Source: Coniochaeta sp. PMI_546
Taxonomy: Eukaryota; Ascomycota; Sordariomycetes; Coniochaetales; Coniochaetaceae
Direction of reading: 5' to 3'
DNA length: 64,000 nucleotides
Assembly (NCBI GenBank): GCA_021432605.1
Contig: MU271144.1
Coordinates: 558,001-622,000, forward strand
In this document: positions 1 through 10,962 of the stretch, one piece after another
Layout of the letters: every line of letters starts with the position of its first letter
How positions within the stretch are numbered: the stretch's first letter is position 1
Position numbers and translations under genes: made by a program
The notes under the pieces: model-generated
What the model was told of the DNA's origin: nothing
What the model saw: the letters and a program-made list of their open reading frames with translations, nothing else
Databases searched by the model: none

Positions 1-392
1 CCTGGCATCATGGTAGCCTTGGATAGGCTCCAATGGGAAAAGAGGGCAATCATGGACTTTGACACTGATCCGAACTGCCTCGATGCGCACAACGATCTCC
101 AAGAGTTAAGCCTTGACCTGCCTGCTTCACTGTCGTGGAAGCAAATCCCCAACCATCCGTCAATCAATGAAGCGATCGTCACTGGTCCACACATCGTTTG
201 CGCAAGGTCTGTAGTTGAAAGCCGTCGAAAATCATGATTTGGTTGTGTTCAGAGGTTTATCCCTTTTATTCGTACCGCAGCTTTTTTGGCTACGTGACAT
301 GCAAATGCCAAATGAACCCCTGCCACTCCTGTGAAGACCCAGAAAGCACAAAGAAACCATGGCCCGACGTACCCCCCATCCGTAACCGCACT
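1..392. other. Intergenic, no gene recognised
   Basis: No coding region could be supported here. A 75-codon open frame on the plus strand shows no recognisable motif. The last part should hold the 3' untranslated region of the ribosomal protein gene on the minus strand. Confidence 0.5.
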
Positions 393-1355
393 TTACTCCT
401 CCTCGACGATGTTGCCCTTCTCCGAGACGTAGAGACCGTCAAGGAACTGTTCGAGCCGAAATGTTAGCCACCAATTGCGTTCGCCAGAGTTCAAACCGGG
501 GGCCGAAAACACAAACCTTCCGGATATCCTTGTTCCGTACTCGGCAGATCTGCTGGATGTCGGCCGCGCTCTGGGAGACGTCCTCGAGCGAGTTGCCCGA
601 CAGAACGAGCTCGTCCTTCTGTGACTTGGAGATCTCGACGTCGACGCCCGGGCGCATGACGACGCGGCGGACGATCTTCTCGCCGATGAAGTTCCGGATC
701 TCGACCTCGTACACGCCCGTCTCGCCGTTCTTGTCCACGTTGACGTTGATGGGGAAATGGGCGTAGACGTAGCGCATCTTGTACTTGAAGCCCTTGGTGA
801 CGCCGATGATCAGGTTGTTGATGAGGGTGCGCACGGTCCGGAGGGCGGCAACGTTCTTACGGCTGCCGTGGTGGATCTCGAGTCCGATGACGTTCTTCTT
901 GGGTTGCGAGAAGTTGATGGCGATGTGGCTGAGATCCTTGACGAGCTTGCCTGTTTTTTTTTGTTAGACCAATCCTATCATCACGCCTGACACCGCTTTC
1001 GCAATCGATTGACATCGCAGCGTGGTGGTTATTCGGAGCGTTGCATACCTCGGGGACCCTCGACGGTGACGATTCTCGACTTGATGGCGACCTTGACTGT
1101 AGTGAGAAGAGAAGTCAGCAACTGCGCCAAACCAGCGATTTCCCAGCCATCAGAATGCGGTTTCTGCAGCCATTGCAGAGCGAACCGAGGGGACCATCTC
1201 GCCAATCCCAGGATCTCGACGTTCGCTCCGAGTCGCTTTGGCATCGAACCGCACCCATTCGCCTTGGCTTCCGTCGAGCTGTTTCGTGGAATACGGAATC
1301 TGCACATACCGCCCTCTGGGACCTCAAGGGTCTCTTCCGAGTGGATGTACTTCAT
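393..1355 (-). CDS. RPL9: 60S ribosomal protein L9 (uL6)
   Basis: Structural protein of the large cytosolic ribosomal subunit. Four exons on the minus strand: 1310-1355, 1049-1096, 517-950 and 393-446, summing to 582 bases and 193 residues, close to the roughly 190 residues usual for fungal L9. The product starts MKYIHSEETLEVPEG, continues through KSRIVTVEGPRGKLVKDLSH and VRTLINNLIIGVTKGFKYKM, and ends in EKGNIVEEE, all typical of eukaryotic L9. Introns are bounded by GTATGT-, GTATGC- and GTTTGT-type donors and CAG acceptors, and the split codons rejoin cleanly (E-G-V-K and P-R-G-K). Several short introns near the 5' end are usual for fungal ribosomal protein genes. It is divergent from VPS26. 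Confidence 0.96.
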
Positions 1356-2227
1356 CTTGCCGGCGGGTGTGGTGAGGTCGTCGGTGATGTTCGAGGGTGT
1401 CGTTGAAGGTCGGTCCGCGGTCAACGAAATATTTTGGTGAAATTCGTGTGGGCTCTTTTTTCCGTAGGGTTTCCGAGGACCACGTGACTGCCGCCGTGAA
1501 ATCGGCCGTCAAATTCAGAGGTATGTGGGGGCCTTTGCCATGTCGGTCCGTGCGTCGATGCGCTAATGCTGCTTAGACTAATAACACTTGCTTGTTTGTT
1601 GGTTCGATTCCTCCACTGCACAGGGAGGTGAAGTTTGGAGGTCATAATAGACAAGGACTTTGAAAGCACCAATGTGTAAGAGACCCTGGGTCTCAGTCTC
1701 TGATATATATGTAATGCTGCTAGTGACTTCAACGTGAATCTCTCATGCTGCGGTTGAAATACCCTTTATGCTCCACCACCTAGGTAGATTCCAAAGGCGA
1801 TTTGCCAGAGTCCAAGGGAAATGCAGGCCGTGTGCGAGTGGTCTCTGTCTTGTACCACGCCTCTCAAAGCAAAGAATGCGTCTTGTCGCGATCTGAGGCT
1901 GTGTCCGCATTTCATAGACGTACTCTTGCGTTCGAGTCCCGTTAGCTGAGGCGTGATCCATACCCCACTCTGATTGGCTACCGACTAGAGCTTCCGCGGA
2001 CCCCTGCTGGAGCTTCGTCAACTCCCGCCCTGACGCCGCTGGCCGAGCTGCGGACATCAAGGCATCGTTATCGAGCTGACGACTCCAAACAAAGACAGCA
2101 CCGTAACCACCAATTAAGAACCAACGCCCAACCTCACAATTAGTTCAACAGCGGGCAGAGATAGCGCTTCTAACCATCTCCTCAGCCATCACCTCTCTAG
2201 CCCGAATACCTCCAATCACAACCTACG
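1356..2227. other. Divergent promoter region between RPL9 and VPS26
   Basis: About 870 bases without a supportable gene. It must hold the 5' regions of RPL9 (leftward) and VPS26 (rightward). The minus-strand open frames here have no recognised motif. The 100 bases before VPS26 are rich in CAAC/CACC, as in many fungal leaders. Confidence 0.5.
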
Positions 2228-3303
2228 ATGTCGTATTTCTTCGCAACTCCGGTCGACATCGACATTGTGCTCGACGATCCGGATGACCGGCAGATGGTCG
2301 AAGTGAAACTCGACAAGAACCGCCGCGAGAAAGCCCCCCTTTACATGGACGGCGAGTCCGTCAAGGGCGCCGTGACTGTCCGCCCCAAGGACGGCAAGCG
2401 GCTAGAACACACGGGCATCAAGGTGCAGTTCATCGGAACGATCGAGATGTTCTTCGACCGCGGCAACCACTATGAGTTCCTGAGTCTAGTCCAAGAGCTT
2501 GCCGCCCCGGGCGAGCTGCAGCACCCGCAGACCTTCGACTTCAACTTCAAGAACGTCGAGAAGCAGTACGAGTCGTACCACGGCATCAACGTGAAGCTGC
2601 GGTACTTTGTCCGCGTCACCGTGTCCCGCAGGATGGCGGACGTGATCCGCGAGAAGGATATCTGGGTGTACAGCTACAAGGTGCCGCCTGAGATGAACAG
2701 CAGCATCAAGATGGATGTCGGCATCGAGGACTGTCTGCATATCGAGTTCGAGTACAGCAAGTCCAAGTACCACCTGAAGGATGTCATTGTCGGCCGGATC
2801 TACTTCTTGCTTGTCCGGTTGAAGATCAAGCACATGGAGCTCAGTATCATCAGGAGAGAGACCACCGGCGCAGCGCCGAATCAGTATAACGAGAGCGAGA
2901 CCTTGGTGCGGTTCGAGGTATGGTGACCCGTCGACGAACTCCTGATGGCATGCGGTTGCTAACTGAGACTACAGATCATGGACGGCTCTCCATCACGAGG
3001 AGAGACTATCCCCATCCGTCTATTCCTAGGCGGCTTCGATCTGACGCCGACCTTCCGCGACGTCAACAAGAAGTTCTCTACAAGATACTACCTCAGCTTG
3101 GTGCTGATCGACGAGGGTAAAACCGCGATCACAGCTCCTACCTCGTCTTTGTATGTTGAAACTAACATGTACCTCCAGATGCCCGCCGATACTTCAAGCA
3201 ATCAGAGATCATTCTCTACCGCCAAGCGCCGGAGATAGTAGTAAACGGCGCAGATGGCCTACCACTACCCCGAAAGGACGAGATCACATCAGTTCCGGCA
3301 TAG
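2228..3303 (+). CDS. VPS26: Retromer subunit VPS26
   Basis: Arrestin-fold subunit of the retromer cargo-recognition core (with VPS35 and VPS29), which returns sorting receptors from endosomes to the Golgi. Three exons: 2228-2917, 2975-3116 and 3179-3303, giving 957 bases and 318 residues, the normal length. The protein opens MSYFFATPVDIDIVLDD and carries the family signatures GIKVQFIGTIEMFFDRGNHY (near residue 63), LHIEFEYSKSKYHLKDVIVG (near 175) and, after the first intron, RLFLGGFDLTPTF and DVNKKFSTRYYLSLVLIDE. It ends with RYFKQSEIILYRQAPE and a short tail. The first intron has a GCTAAC branch site just before its acceptor. It faces NUP120 tail-to-tail. Confidence 0.97.
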
Positions 3304-3656
3304 AAGAAGGTCAACTGGCGGAGATAACGAGTCCTGATTCAGCGGTGATAATGCATATCGCATTGAGCACGCGTTGTATGTTTCGAGAGTCTCCCTTCCA
3401 GAGGAAGGGGGAAAGACTTGCTTATAGTTATGTGTTTTACAGCATGGTCAGGCGTTTGGTTCAAGAGGGTTTTGTGCTGTTCTCTTCGTCGGCGAATTGA
3501 TTCATCTCAGGTGGTCTAACCTATCCGTTTTCCAATCCCGTGCGCAAAGTTGCCTTCCGTGATTCTGACTCCTATCGAAAAACGTGCTCGGAAAACGCTT
3601 GATCCTGTGTATTGTACATCCGCCGTCATTCTCGTCCGATCCTCCCCCCGCACCTT
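3304..3656. other. Convergent 3' region
   Basis: About 350 bases between the stop codons of VPS26 and NUP120, presumably shared terminator and 3' untranslated sequence. No gene or repeat is seen. Confidence 0.5.
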
Positions 3657-6600
3657 CTATGCAATATCCATAGCATCCTCATCCCCAAACTCATACTGGT
3701 CGTTCTGAATCGCCACGACCCGATCCAGCTCCTCCTGGTACTGCTTGCGCAGATCTGCCAAAGTGACCGCCTGCCGGGGTGTCTCGTGCTTCCTCGCGGC
3801 CTTGCCCATGGCCTTAGTCAACTGCTCCAGCCTGGCATCTTTCTCACCCGCCTCCTGTCCGCCAACCACACTCGCAAGCTTCTCGATATCCACCACACCT
3901 CCCAACATACCCCCTTCCCCATTTGCCGTCTGCTCGGGCACATCCTCCAGTATAAAAGCCTGCCCCTCCTCGACACAGCTCAACGCATTGATGAGCAGCA
4001 GGAACTGCCTCGTCACCGCAGTGTCCATGACGTCTTCCCGGTCGGTAAACTTGTCCCCCTCGCCCATCTCGCGCAGCTTGCGCAGACGGTCGAGTAACAC
4101 CGCCGCTCCGCCGCGGTAGTCGTTCCGACTCACCCGCCACGCGTAGAGGATCTGGTGGTAAGGGACCCCATTCAGCACGTCCTTTGCCGTGCGGCACTTG
4201 TCGAGCAGAATCTCGTCGATCTTGTCCTGCAGCCCTGCAAACGGCAGCGACACCAGCTCGCGGTTCTGGCCCGTCTCGCACATCTTCTCGACGAGCTTGC
4301 GGAGGTAGGACTTTTGCATTGCTTCGTCTTTCATGGCGAGAAGGGCTGAGTGGGCGATGTCAAAGTGAGATATAGCAGTTGCCGCACTGAATAGGCGAGA
4401 CAGTAGCTCGGAGTTGATGGATGCACTCTCCGGCTCGTGAAGATTGGTGAATTGTAGTGCGAGCCGGGAAAACTCGATGACGAAGGAGTAGGCTTTTTGC
4501 TTGTCGTAGAGGTTCACTACGTGGCTGTAGTATTTCGGCAGACCATTGTTAAGGAGATTCCACTCTGTGTCGTCTAGCAGACCCGAGCTGTGTCTTCCGA
4601 TATTGCGAAGTGATATGCCTAGTTGAATGTTAGAAGTCACATAACGTGATGTATGGCAGCATGTTACTTACTCAACCCAATCGCAGCCTTCTTGAAGTAC
4701 AGGGCTGCTGTGTCGTAGTCTTGGAGTGCGAGGAAGACGCGTCCTTGGACATACGTCGAAAATGCATCCTGTCCAGCAAAAGGGCTGAGTTGAAGAGCCA
4801 GATCCGGCCGATCTGCCTTCAGCAGGAAGCATTGGTGGAGATATGGTACGAGATCAATGTCGCTGTCATAAGCGCACAGATTCGTAACCACATTTGTTAT
4901 ACTCATCATTAGTGGCTGGCTTTCCGCTTCTGAAAGTCCAAGGAGGTGGCCCAGAATACCCTCCAGAGCAGTGATGACCTGTGGTTCGTCCCTACTGCGC
5001 TTGGAGGCCGTTGGCGAGCTGGTCCCGGATACTGAGGATCGTCTTGACGCTGGTTTCGCCTGAGCGTTCATCTCTGTCTTGGCCATCCACTTGACGTGCT
5101 CGAGACGCCGGAGTGCCGTTATGATCTTGCGGTAGATAGCGCCAACGTCGAACCTCGAGTGCAGTGCATCTTCCTCGTTATCAAATTCGAACTCCATATG
5201 GACAAGTAAGATCAGCTGGCTGAATAATATCTGCCAGTGGAGGTCTGAGGTGTCTTGCGTAGCCCGAACGACGACGGTCCGCCCAAGATTGGTGAATGCG
5301 TATTGCAGTTCACGGCTGTTCTCGTCGCTGTCCGCCCTCAAGAGATCAAACAGATCTTCATAGAGCGACGGCGTGACAGTCCGGAAGTTCTGACCCAGAC
5401 TATCCACCACCTGGTTGCACTCCTCTTCCGTGACTTGCCGCCAGAACCCGGCCTTGTCCGAGAAGTACTGAAGCCGCTCCTCGTCAGTCTTAGCCTGGTC
5501 TTCAAACATCTCCGACTGCAACGCCGCTCTGCAGAGCTGCCACATGCCGTCCGAGAAATTGTCCACAAAGTCCAACCCAGTCTTGACCAGCGTCGCGACA
5601 TCCTCGCTGTTCTTCTCAGGTGCGTGCATGTTATGACATACCGCATCAAGACTGCTGCAGTGCCTGATGGCAGCCGCAATATCCGCACAGAGAACCCACG
5701 GCATGCCCAGATCCGTGTCTACGACGAGAGATAGTGCTTCCCCGCGCTGCTTGTCAAGCTCGATAAGCAGGCGGTAGAATCTTCGCCATTGAACCTCGCT
5801 TGATGCCCGGAACTGGTCGTAGTCCATCCTACCGGCCGACCCTTGATCAAGCGTAGTAGTTGAACCTATAACGGCGCATATTGACTCGGCTAGCGTTCTG
5901 CTTCCCTTTGACGACGTATCTTTCGCCGAGCCTGAGCCCTTCTCGTACATAGCCAAGGCGGTCTCCAGTGTCGATCTCGCAAATCGGCCCGGGAAGAAGA
6001 TAAGGTCGAGCCACCTCTCAGTCGCATCGGTCGGGTCGCAAGAACCAGACGTCTGCGCAGCCGGTGGCACATTGTCGAGGAACACCGACTTCCATCCAGC
6101 ACTCCACGGACCCGCACTGCTCTTAGGGCGCAGTTGGAGAGCCTGAACCCTGTAGGTGAAGTTGTTCTTCCACAACGTCCAGATCTCCGGTCCCTCATCA
6201 TTCTGCGCGACGCCAAAATCTGCCAGTGTCCAGACATCCAGCGATGAAGGTGCTTGCGGTGTGAGCTTGCTATTGGGAAAGAGATCGACGACGAGAACCG
6301 AGCCCTGGTTGTTACCCTTGACTTTCCAAAACTTGAACTCCCCAGCGCCGATTGGAGAGTAGGTCACCACTAGACACTGTCCCTGGGCGGTATTGACTAT
6401 CCGGATGAGATTACTCTGAGACGGCTCGATTATCCACTTTCCGACCTCTTGCGGGTCCCTGTTTGTGTTTAGAATGTCGCCTGTGTAGAGAATCTGGCCT
6501 GTCCGCACATCCCATACCCGCATGCGATGGTCCAGGCAGATGGTGAAGAGGAAGTTCGTATCGTCGTATCCCATGGATGTTGCTGCCACCGAAGTCGCAG

Positions 6601-7419
6601 CTGTCAGCTCCATGTTGATCTTGTCGTATCTGATAGTTTGGCTTCTTTGAAAGGGCACCAGGCCACGAAGGCTCTGACCCCAGCCGGCGACATTGTAGAT
6701 TGTCTCCTTCCAGGGACTGCCGTGAGCAGCTGCTGTACGTTAGTTCCCGTTGCCATCCCTGTGAATGAGTAGGGAAGCCTACCTTCATGTGACTTGTTCC
6801 TGTCAAACCTTAGGATGCCTCCATCGTGCATAGTCACGATCACCTGATCCGGGCTGACAGCAACCAGCCTATGGGGGTACTTGAAGCCGAACCCTGGCGG
6901 CGAATATGACTTGCAAGCTTCGCTGAAGTTGGGTTCTATGATTGATCGTTTCCTGAAGGCGTCGGGTCGGAGTGTGATCGAGTGCAGGACGTTGGCATGG
7001 TCGACGACGAATACGGTCAACGCATCGTGCTCCGCACAATCGGAAAAGCCGATGCATGAAGTCCGTAATGGCGAGCTGAATTTGAGGTGTAGTATGAGAG
7101 TTGCATCTGGTTCCTTTTGCCGTTTGCAGACGTCGGCAGCTCGAATGCTCAAGATGGTATCGTTCTCCAGCACCCTCCAGAGAAAGCTGCGCGGAGAGTC
7201 ATGGTGCTTTCGGCGGTATATCGACGAAGCTGTGGCTAGATTCTTGACTCGATATGCCTTCTCGTCCTCTGAAATGGCGGCACCGTTTATTATACGTGAG
7301 CTAGAACGGGAGTGGGAGTTCGTCGAGAGGACCCTGAGCTGGACGATGGACGAAGCTGATTGCGGTTCGAGGTTCAAGCGCGTCTCCTTGTACACGTAGT
7401 GCACTTCTCCAGGAGCCAT
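3657..7419 (-). CDS. NUP120: Nucleoporin Nup120 (Nup160 family)
   Basis: Scaffold nucleoporin of the Y-shaped Nup84/Nup107 complex, needed for pore assembly and mRNA export. Three exons: 6783-7419, 4672-6729 and 3657-4618, giving 1218 residues. The N-terminal part is the Nup160 beta-propeller, with YKETRLNLEP at the start, SPWKETIYNVAG after the first intron and then RMRVWDVRTGQIL. The C-terminal half is alpha-helical, with YDTAALYFKKA and PYHQILYAWRV. I chose the ATG at 7419 (MAPGEVHYVYKETRLN...) because the family begins close to this motif; an in-frame ATG at 7641 would add 74 unconserved residues. The first acceptor is a tandem CAGCAG, so one extra alanine is possible. The gene lies downstream of RAD51 on the same strand, about 510 bases away. 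Confidence 0.93.
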
Positions 7420-7931
7420 CTTGCTTCCATCCAGTCGTGGGCCAGAGGTAATTCGTACTTGTGTAGCAATGTTTCGCGGTTTGGGAGAGAAAGCAAGGTA
7501 GCTCGACGCGCTGGTGGTGTCTGTCCCTAGCTTGATGCGCGTGGCAGAATTTCTGCCCGCCTTTTTTCGAGCTTCATTGAGCTCAGCTGCCAGGTGACAA
7601 AGGTGTAAAATGCTTACCCCGCTAGATGCACCGTACTGCATATAAGCATAGACAAGCCAATCTCAAATCTGGTTCCCGAAAGCAACGCTTCTTGCTTCAA
7701 CGTCTGGGTTAGGGATGGATAATTTTAATGAGTTTTGGTATTACTGGAAGCGAATAGATACATAGAAGCTAAGTATGCAATGAGACTCCCAATCTCTGTA
7801 AATAGGGTCTGAATAACCCATCAAACGCCAGGTCCATATGCTAGCTCTTCAGTTGTTCCCCCCCGGTTCCACGCCCGTCATGAAGCCATCTAACATTAAT
7901 GCAAACATCTTCTCCGTCTCGTAGCCCTTGT

Positions 7932-9079
7932 CTAATCCTTCTCCATGTCCTTGGGTGCCGGGTCACCAATGCCATCCTCATTAATGGCAAACATACAGTC
8001 ACTTTCCGGCAAGCAGGGGCTGTCATATATCTTTGCAATCCTGGTTTCTCCTCGTCCCTTCTTCAAGCTGATACGTGTTGTACTTGCGTGGGCGATGATG
8101 TTGCCACCAATGGGCTTCTTTGGATCCGGGTTGAACATAGCAGATGGGCCACCATCGACTTGCGCCACGACCTGGTTGGTGATGACAACAGCAATTCCGA
8201 ATTCGTCGGCCAACCGTTGGAGGGTACGCATGAACTTGGCAAGATGGGTCTGTCGTGAACTGAGCTCTCCTCGGCCGACGAAATCCGTGCGATAGAGTGA
8301 GGTCGCGGAATCCACCACGAGAAGACTGAAGCGGGTCTCGCACATCATCGCTGCCGCCTGGTTCAGAAGCTGCAATTGGTGATCGGAGTTGTATGCTCTT
8401 GCATAGGCGACATTGTCCAGGACTTCCTCGCCAGAGAGCCCGTACCGGTTCGCAACGGCCAGCAGACGGACAGGACGGAACGTGCCCTCGGTGTCGATGT
8501 ACAGACACTTGCCCTCGCCACCACCCATATCGAACGGCAGCTGACAGGTCACGGCCAACGTGTGGCAGATCTGCGACTTGCCTGTCCGGAACTCGCCGAA
8601 GATCTCGGTCACGCTGCCGGTCTCGACGCCACCAGCCAGCAAAGTATCGAGGTTCTTGGACCCAGTTGTGATGGATATGAGTTCGCTGCGGCGTTGGTGC
8701 ATCTCTGTTGCGGTTGTGAAGCCCATAGGGACAAGTTTCGAGGCTGCAGTCACAAATTGTTAGGCTTATTCAATATTCGTAAGCAGAGAATTCGCCGTAC
8801 CTTCAGCCAATATCTTTCCCGCCTTCTGCTCGGAGATGCCCTTGATCTGTTCCAGTACTCGTCGAGGGGTGTAGGCAACCGACTCGACAGTGTTGAAGCC
8901 ACCATCCACGATAAGTTGAATATCGCGCTTGGTAAGTCCCGAAACGCCCTAGGTTCTCGTCAGAATGTCATTTCACGTAGCACTCGGACGACATAACACA
9001 CCTCGAGAGCCGATAGCGGCGTGGGCGCGCCAGGGCCTGTCATTCCGCCATCCTCCACCATGCTCTCCTCCTCAGCCAT
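7932..9079 (-). CDS. RAD51: DNA recombinase Rad51
   Basis: RecA-family strand-exchange ATPase of homologous recombination; it forms filaments on single-stranded DNA in the nucleus. Three exons: 9002-9079, 8801-8948 and 7932-8743, giving 345 residues, the usual fungal length. The N-terminal helix-hairpin-helix region ([17 protein letters not shown]...[14 protein letters not shown]) precedes the core. Walker A is GEFRTGKS near residue 125 and Walker B is LLVVDSA near 216. The Rad51 signatures [33 protein letters not shown] and [10 protein letters not shown] are all present. An ACGCGT element lies 173 bases upstream of the ATG. Confidence 0.98.
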
Positions 9080-9251
9080 GATGATTGTGAATTGAAAGCT
9101 TTGAACGCTCAACAAGAAAATTACAGGGGTAGGTATGGGTACAGACAGACCGCGGAGTAACGGAAACGAGACGACTTCAACTTGGTAAGACCTGAAAGAG
9201 GAGACAGGCAGTAGAAGAAGTTCGGGTGGCGGAAAGATGTCCGGTTTGTTG

Positions 9252-9257
9252 ACGCGT
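9252..9257. promoter_or_regulatory. MluI cell-cycle box-like element upstream of RAD51
   Basis: The palindrome ACGCGT lies about 173 bases before the RAD51 start. In budding yeast the MBF (Mbp1/Swi6) complex binds ACGCGT boxes in promoters of S-phase genes, RAD51 among them. Use of this copy here is inferred from position only. Confidence 0.4.
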
Positions 9258-9731
9258 CTTCTAAAATGGCCACAGGGGGAAGGCGCGTTTATTACAGCAA
9301 AAGACCCCACCCCTCACGTACTTCACGCAAACACCACCTCGCGGTATCACATGACTTCTCTATTACATGTCCTGAACCTCGACCTCACCTATTTCCACTG
9401 CTAATCTTGACTACTTGAATCTCTACCATTTTCTGGCACCGAAGCAATGGACGCAGCGTTCACTGTGCAAGGCAACAGCCCAGGTTCTCATTTGTTGTAT
9501 CCAACATAATACTTTTTGCCATTCCTTCCCAACGCCGTATGTCCGCAGATCCATGCCCACCTTTCATCAGACTATGCACAAAACAATGTAGATGTCACAT
9601 CTTCTTTGGCGACTCGGCTGTCATCGAAGGCTTGCCCTGGCATCCGTGTCGCATCCTCTCCTGTTAGTTCCATCAGTGGCCTCCGCCGCCAATTTTATCT
9701 CCATAACTTCGTATCACGTAGAGTATATTAC

Positions 9732-10962
9732 TCAAAAGTTCTGACTAGCATTTTGCTGTTGCAATGTCTGGGTATACGACATGTTCCTCGTTTTCTTTGC
9801 TGGCCTAGGAGCAAGATTGTGTCTTTCAACTCCATCTGAGTCGACATTAGTACTGTTCGCCCCAAACTCATGCGGAGTTCCGGAAGTGCCGACCGGCAAG
9901 ACATCGAAATCATGGTACGCCGTTCGTGTATATGATGACTTGTTGCTATGTAGATCTCCTGGACCGAAGGTCGGCTCAGGCACCGGTGGTTCCTGGCCCG
10001 ATAACGATGGTGAATGGTTTGCGCCATAGGTGAGTGGTGATAACGGGGTTCGGGTACTCGAAGCTTCGTACGGGTCTCGCCTTTCTTTCTCCGGCGAACC
10101 TCGAGGCACCGATGTATAGGTAGGGCGCGAGTCGAGCCGTGCCTTTGATGTGTACATCCTCGAGCTGCGGGAGGACGTATAGCTTCTGCCGCTGCCACTC
10201 CTCACGCTGATCCCAGATCTTGGCTGGGAGTCCGTCGACTCGCCAGAGGAGGACGCAGAGCTCCGTTGACTCGGTCGCCGAGGGTTCCGCGCTGGTATAT
10301 ACGTGTCGTAGGCCATCCTGGTAGGGCTATATCCGTCAAGTCTCCTAAGCGTATCCTCGTTCAAGGCACTGACAACCCGTGGGTGCTTCGGCCTCGATGC
10401 GAACTGAGACTGGCGAGGAGTGCCAGACCCATTGCTCGCGAGAGACTCTGCGTCCGTGAGCCGTTGAAAGATTGACGCATCAGACTGGCTCCCTCTTTGT
10501 TCCGTGGTGGACCTCGAGTCATCCACCTGCTTCCCCTTCTTACTTGGGTCTGCATCTGTGCCGATCAAGGTCGTCGTGGACTGGAGACGGGGTTTCGCTT
10601 CGAGATTAGGCGTAGCCGGACGGGATATCCAAATACCGTCCACTTCGACACCTCCTTGTAAAGCTCGAACACCAAACGGGATTTCTGCACCGCGCTTGGA
10701 CGAGACTGGAACACCGGCCTTGCGCATCTCGGCAAAGCGTGCTCTCTTCTCTTCGTCCAGAATTTCTTGCTTTCTCATAAGTCGGTTATTGTACCAGAGT
10801 TTGCCTAGGCCTAAGCAGAAAACGGAGACGATGCACATCGCGAGTACCTACAGCCAGATTAGCCGATGCTTTGGTCAACTCTCGTCAAATGGACTAGATT
10901 GGACTCACAAATGTCATCTGCTGCCATAGTTGCCAGTCTTTGAAGAATATTCCACTACCCAT
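9732..10962 (-). CDS. Single-pass membrane protein with disordered Ser/Arg-rich tail, function unknown
   Basis: Two exons, 10909-10962 and 9732-10847, give 389 residues. The first exon encodes MGSGIFFKDWQLWQQMTF. After the splice comes a hydrophobic helix (VLAMCIVSVFCLGLGKLW, about residues 19-36), so this looks like an N-terminal anchor with a cytosolic tail. A basic-acidic helix (RLMRKQEILDEEKRARFAEM) follows, then a conserved-looking stretch KAGVPVSSKRGAEIPFGVRA. The rest is low complexity, rich in Ser, Arg, Pro and Thr, and probably disordered. I do not recognise a named family. The upstream exon is short but joins in frame to the helix, which supports the start. Neighbouring genes give no functional clue. 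Confidence 0.75.

Noticed and set aside
1601-1611. GGTTCGATTCC, a perfect tRNA B-box on the plus strand
   Set aside because: The flanking bases do not form a T stem, and no acceptor or anticodon arm folds around it.
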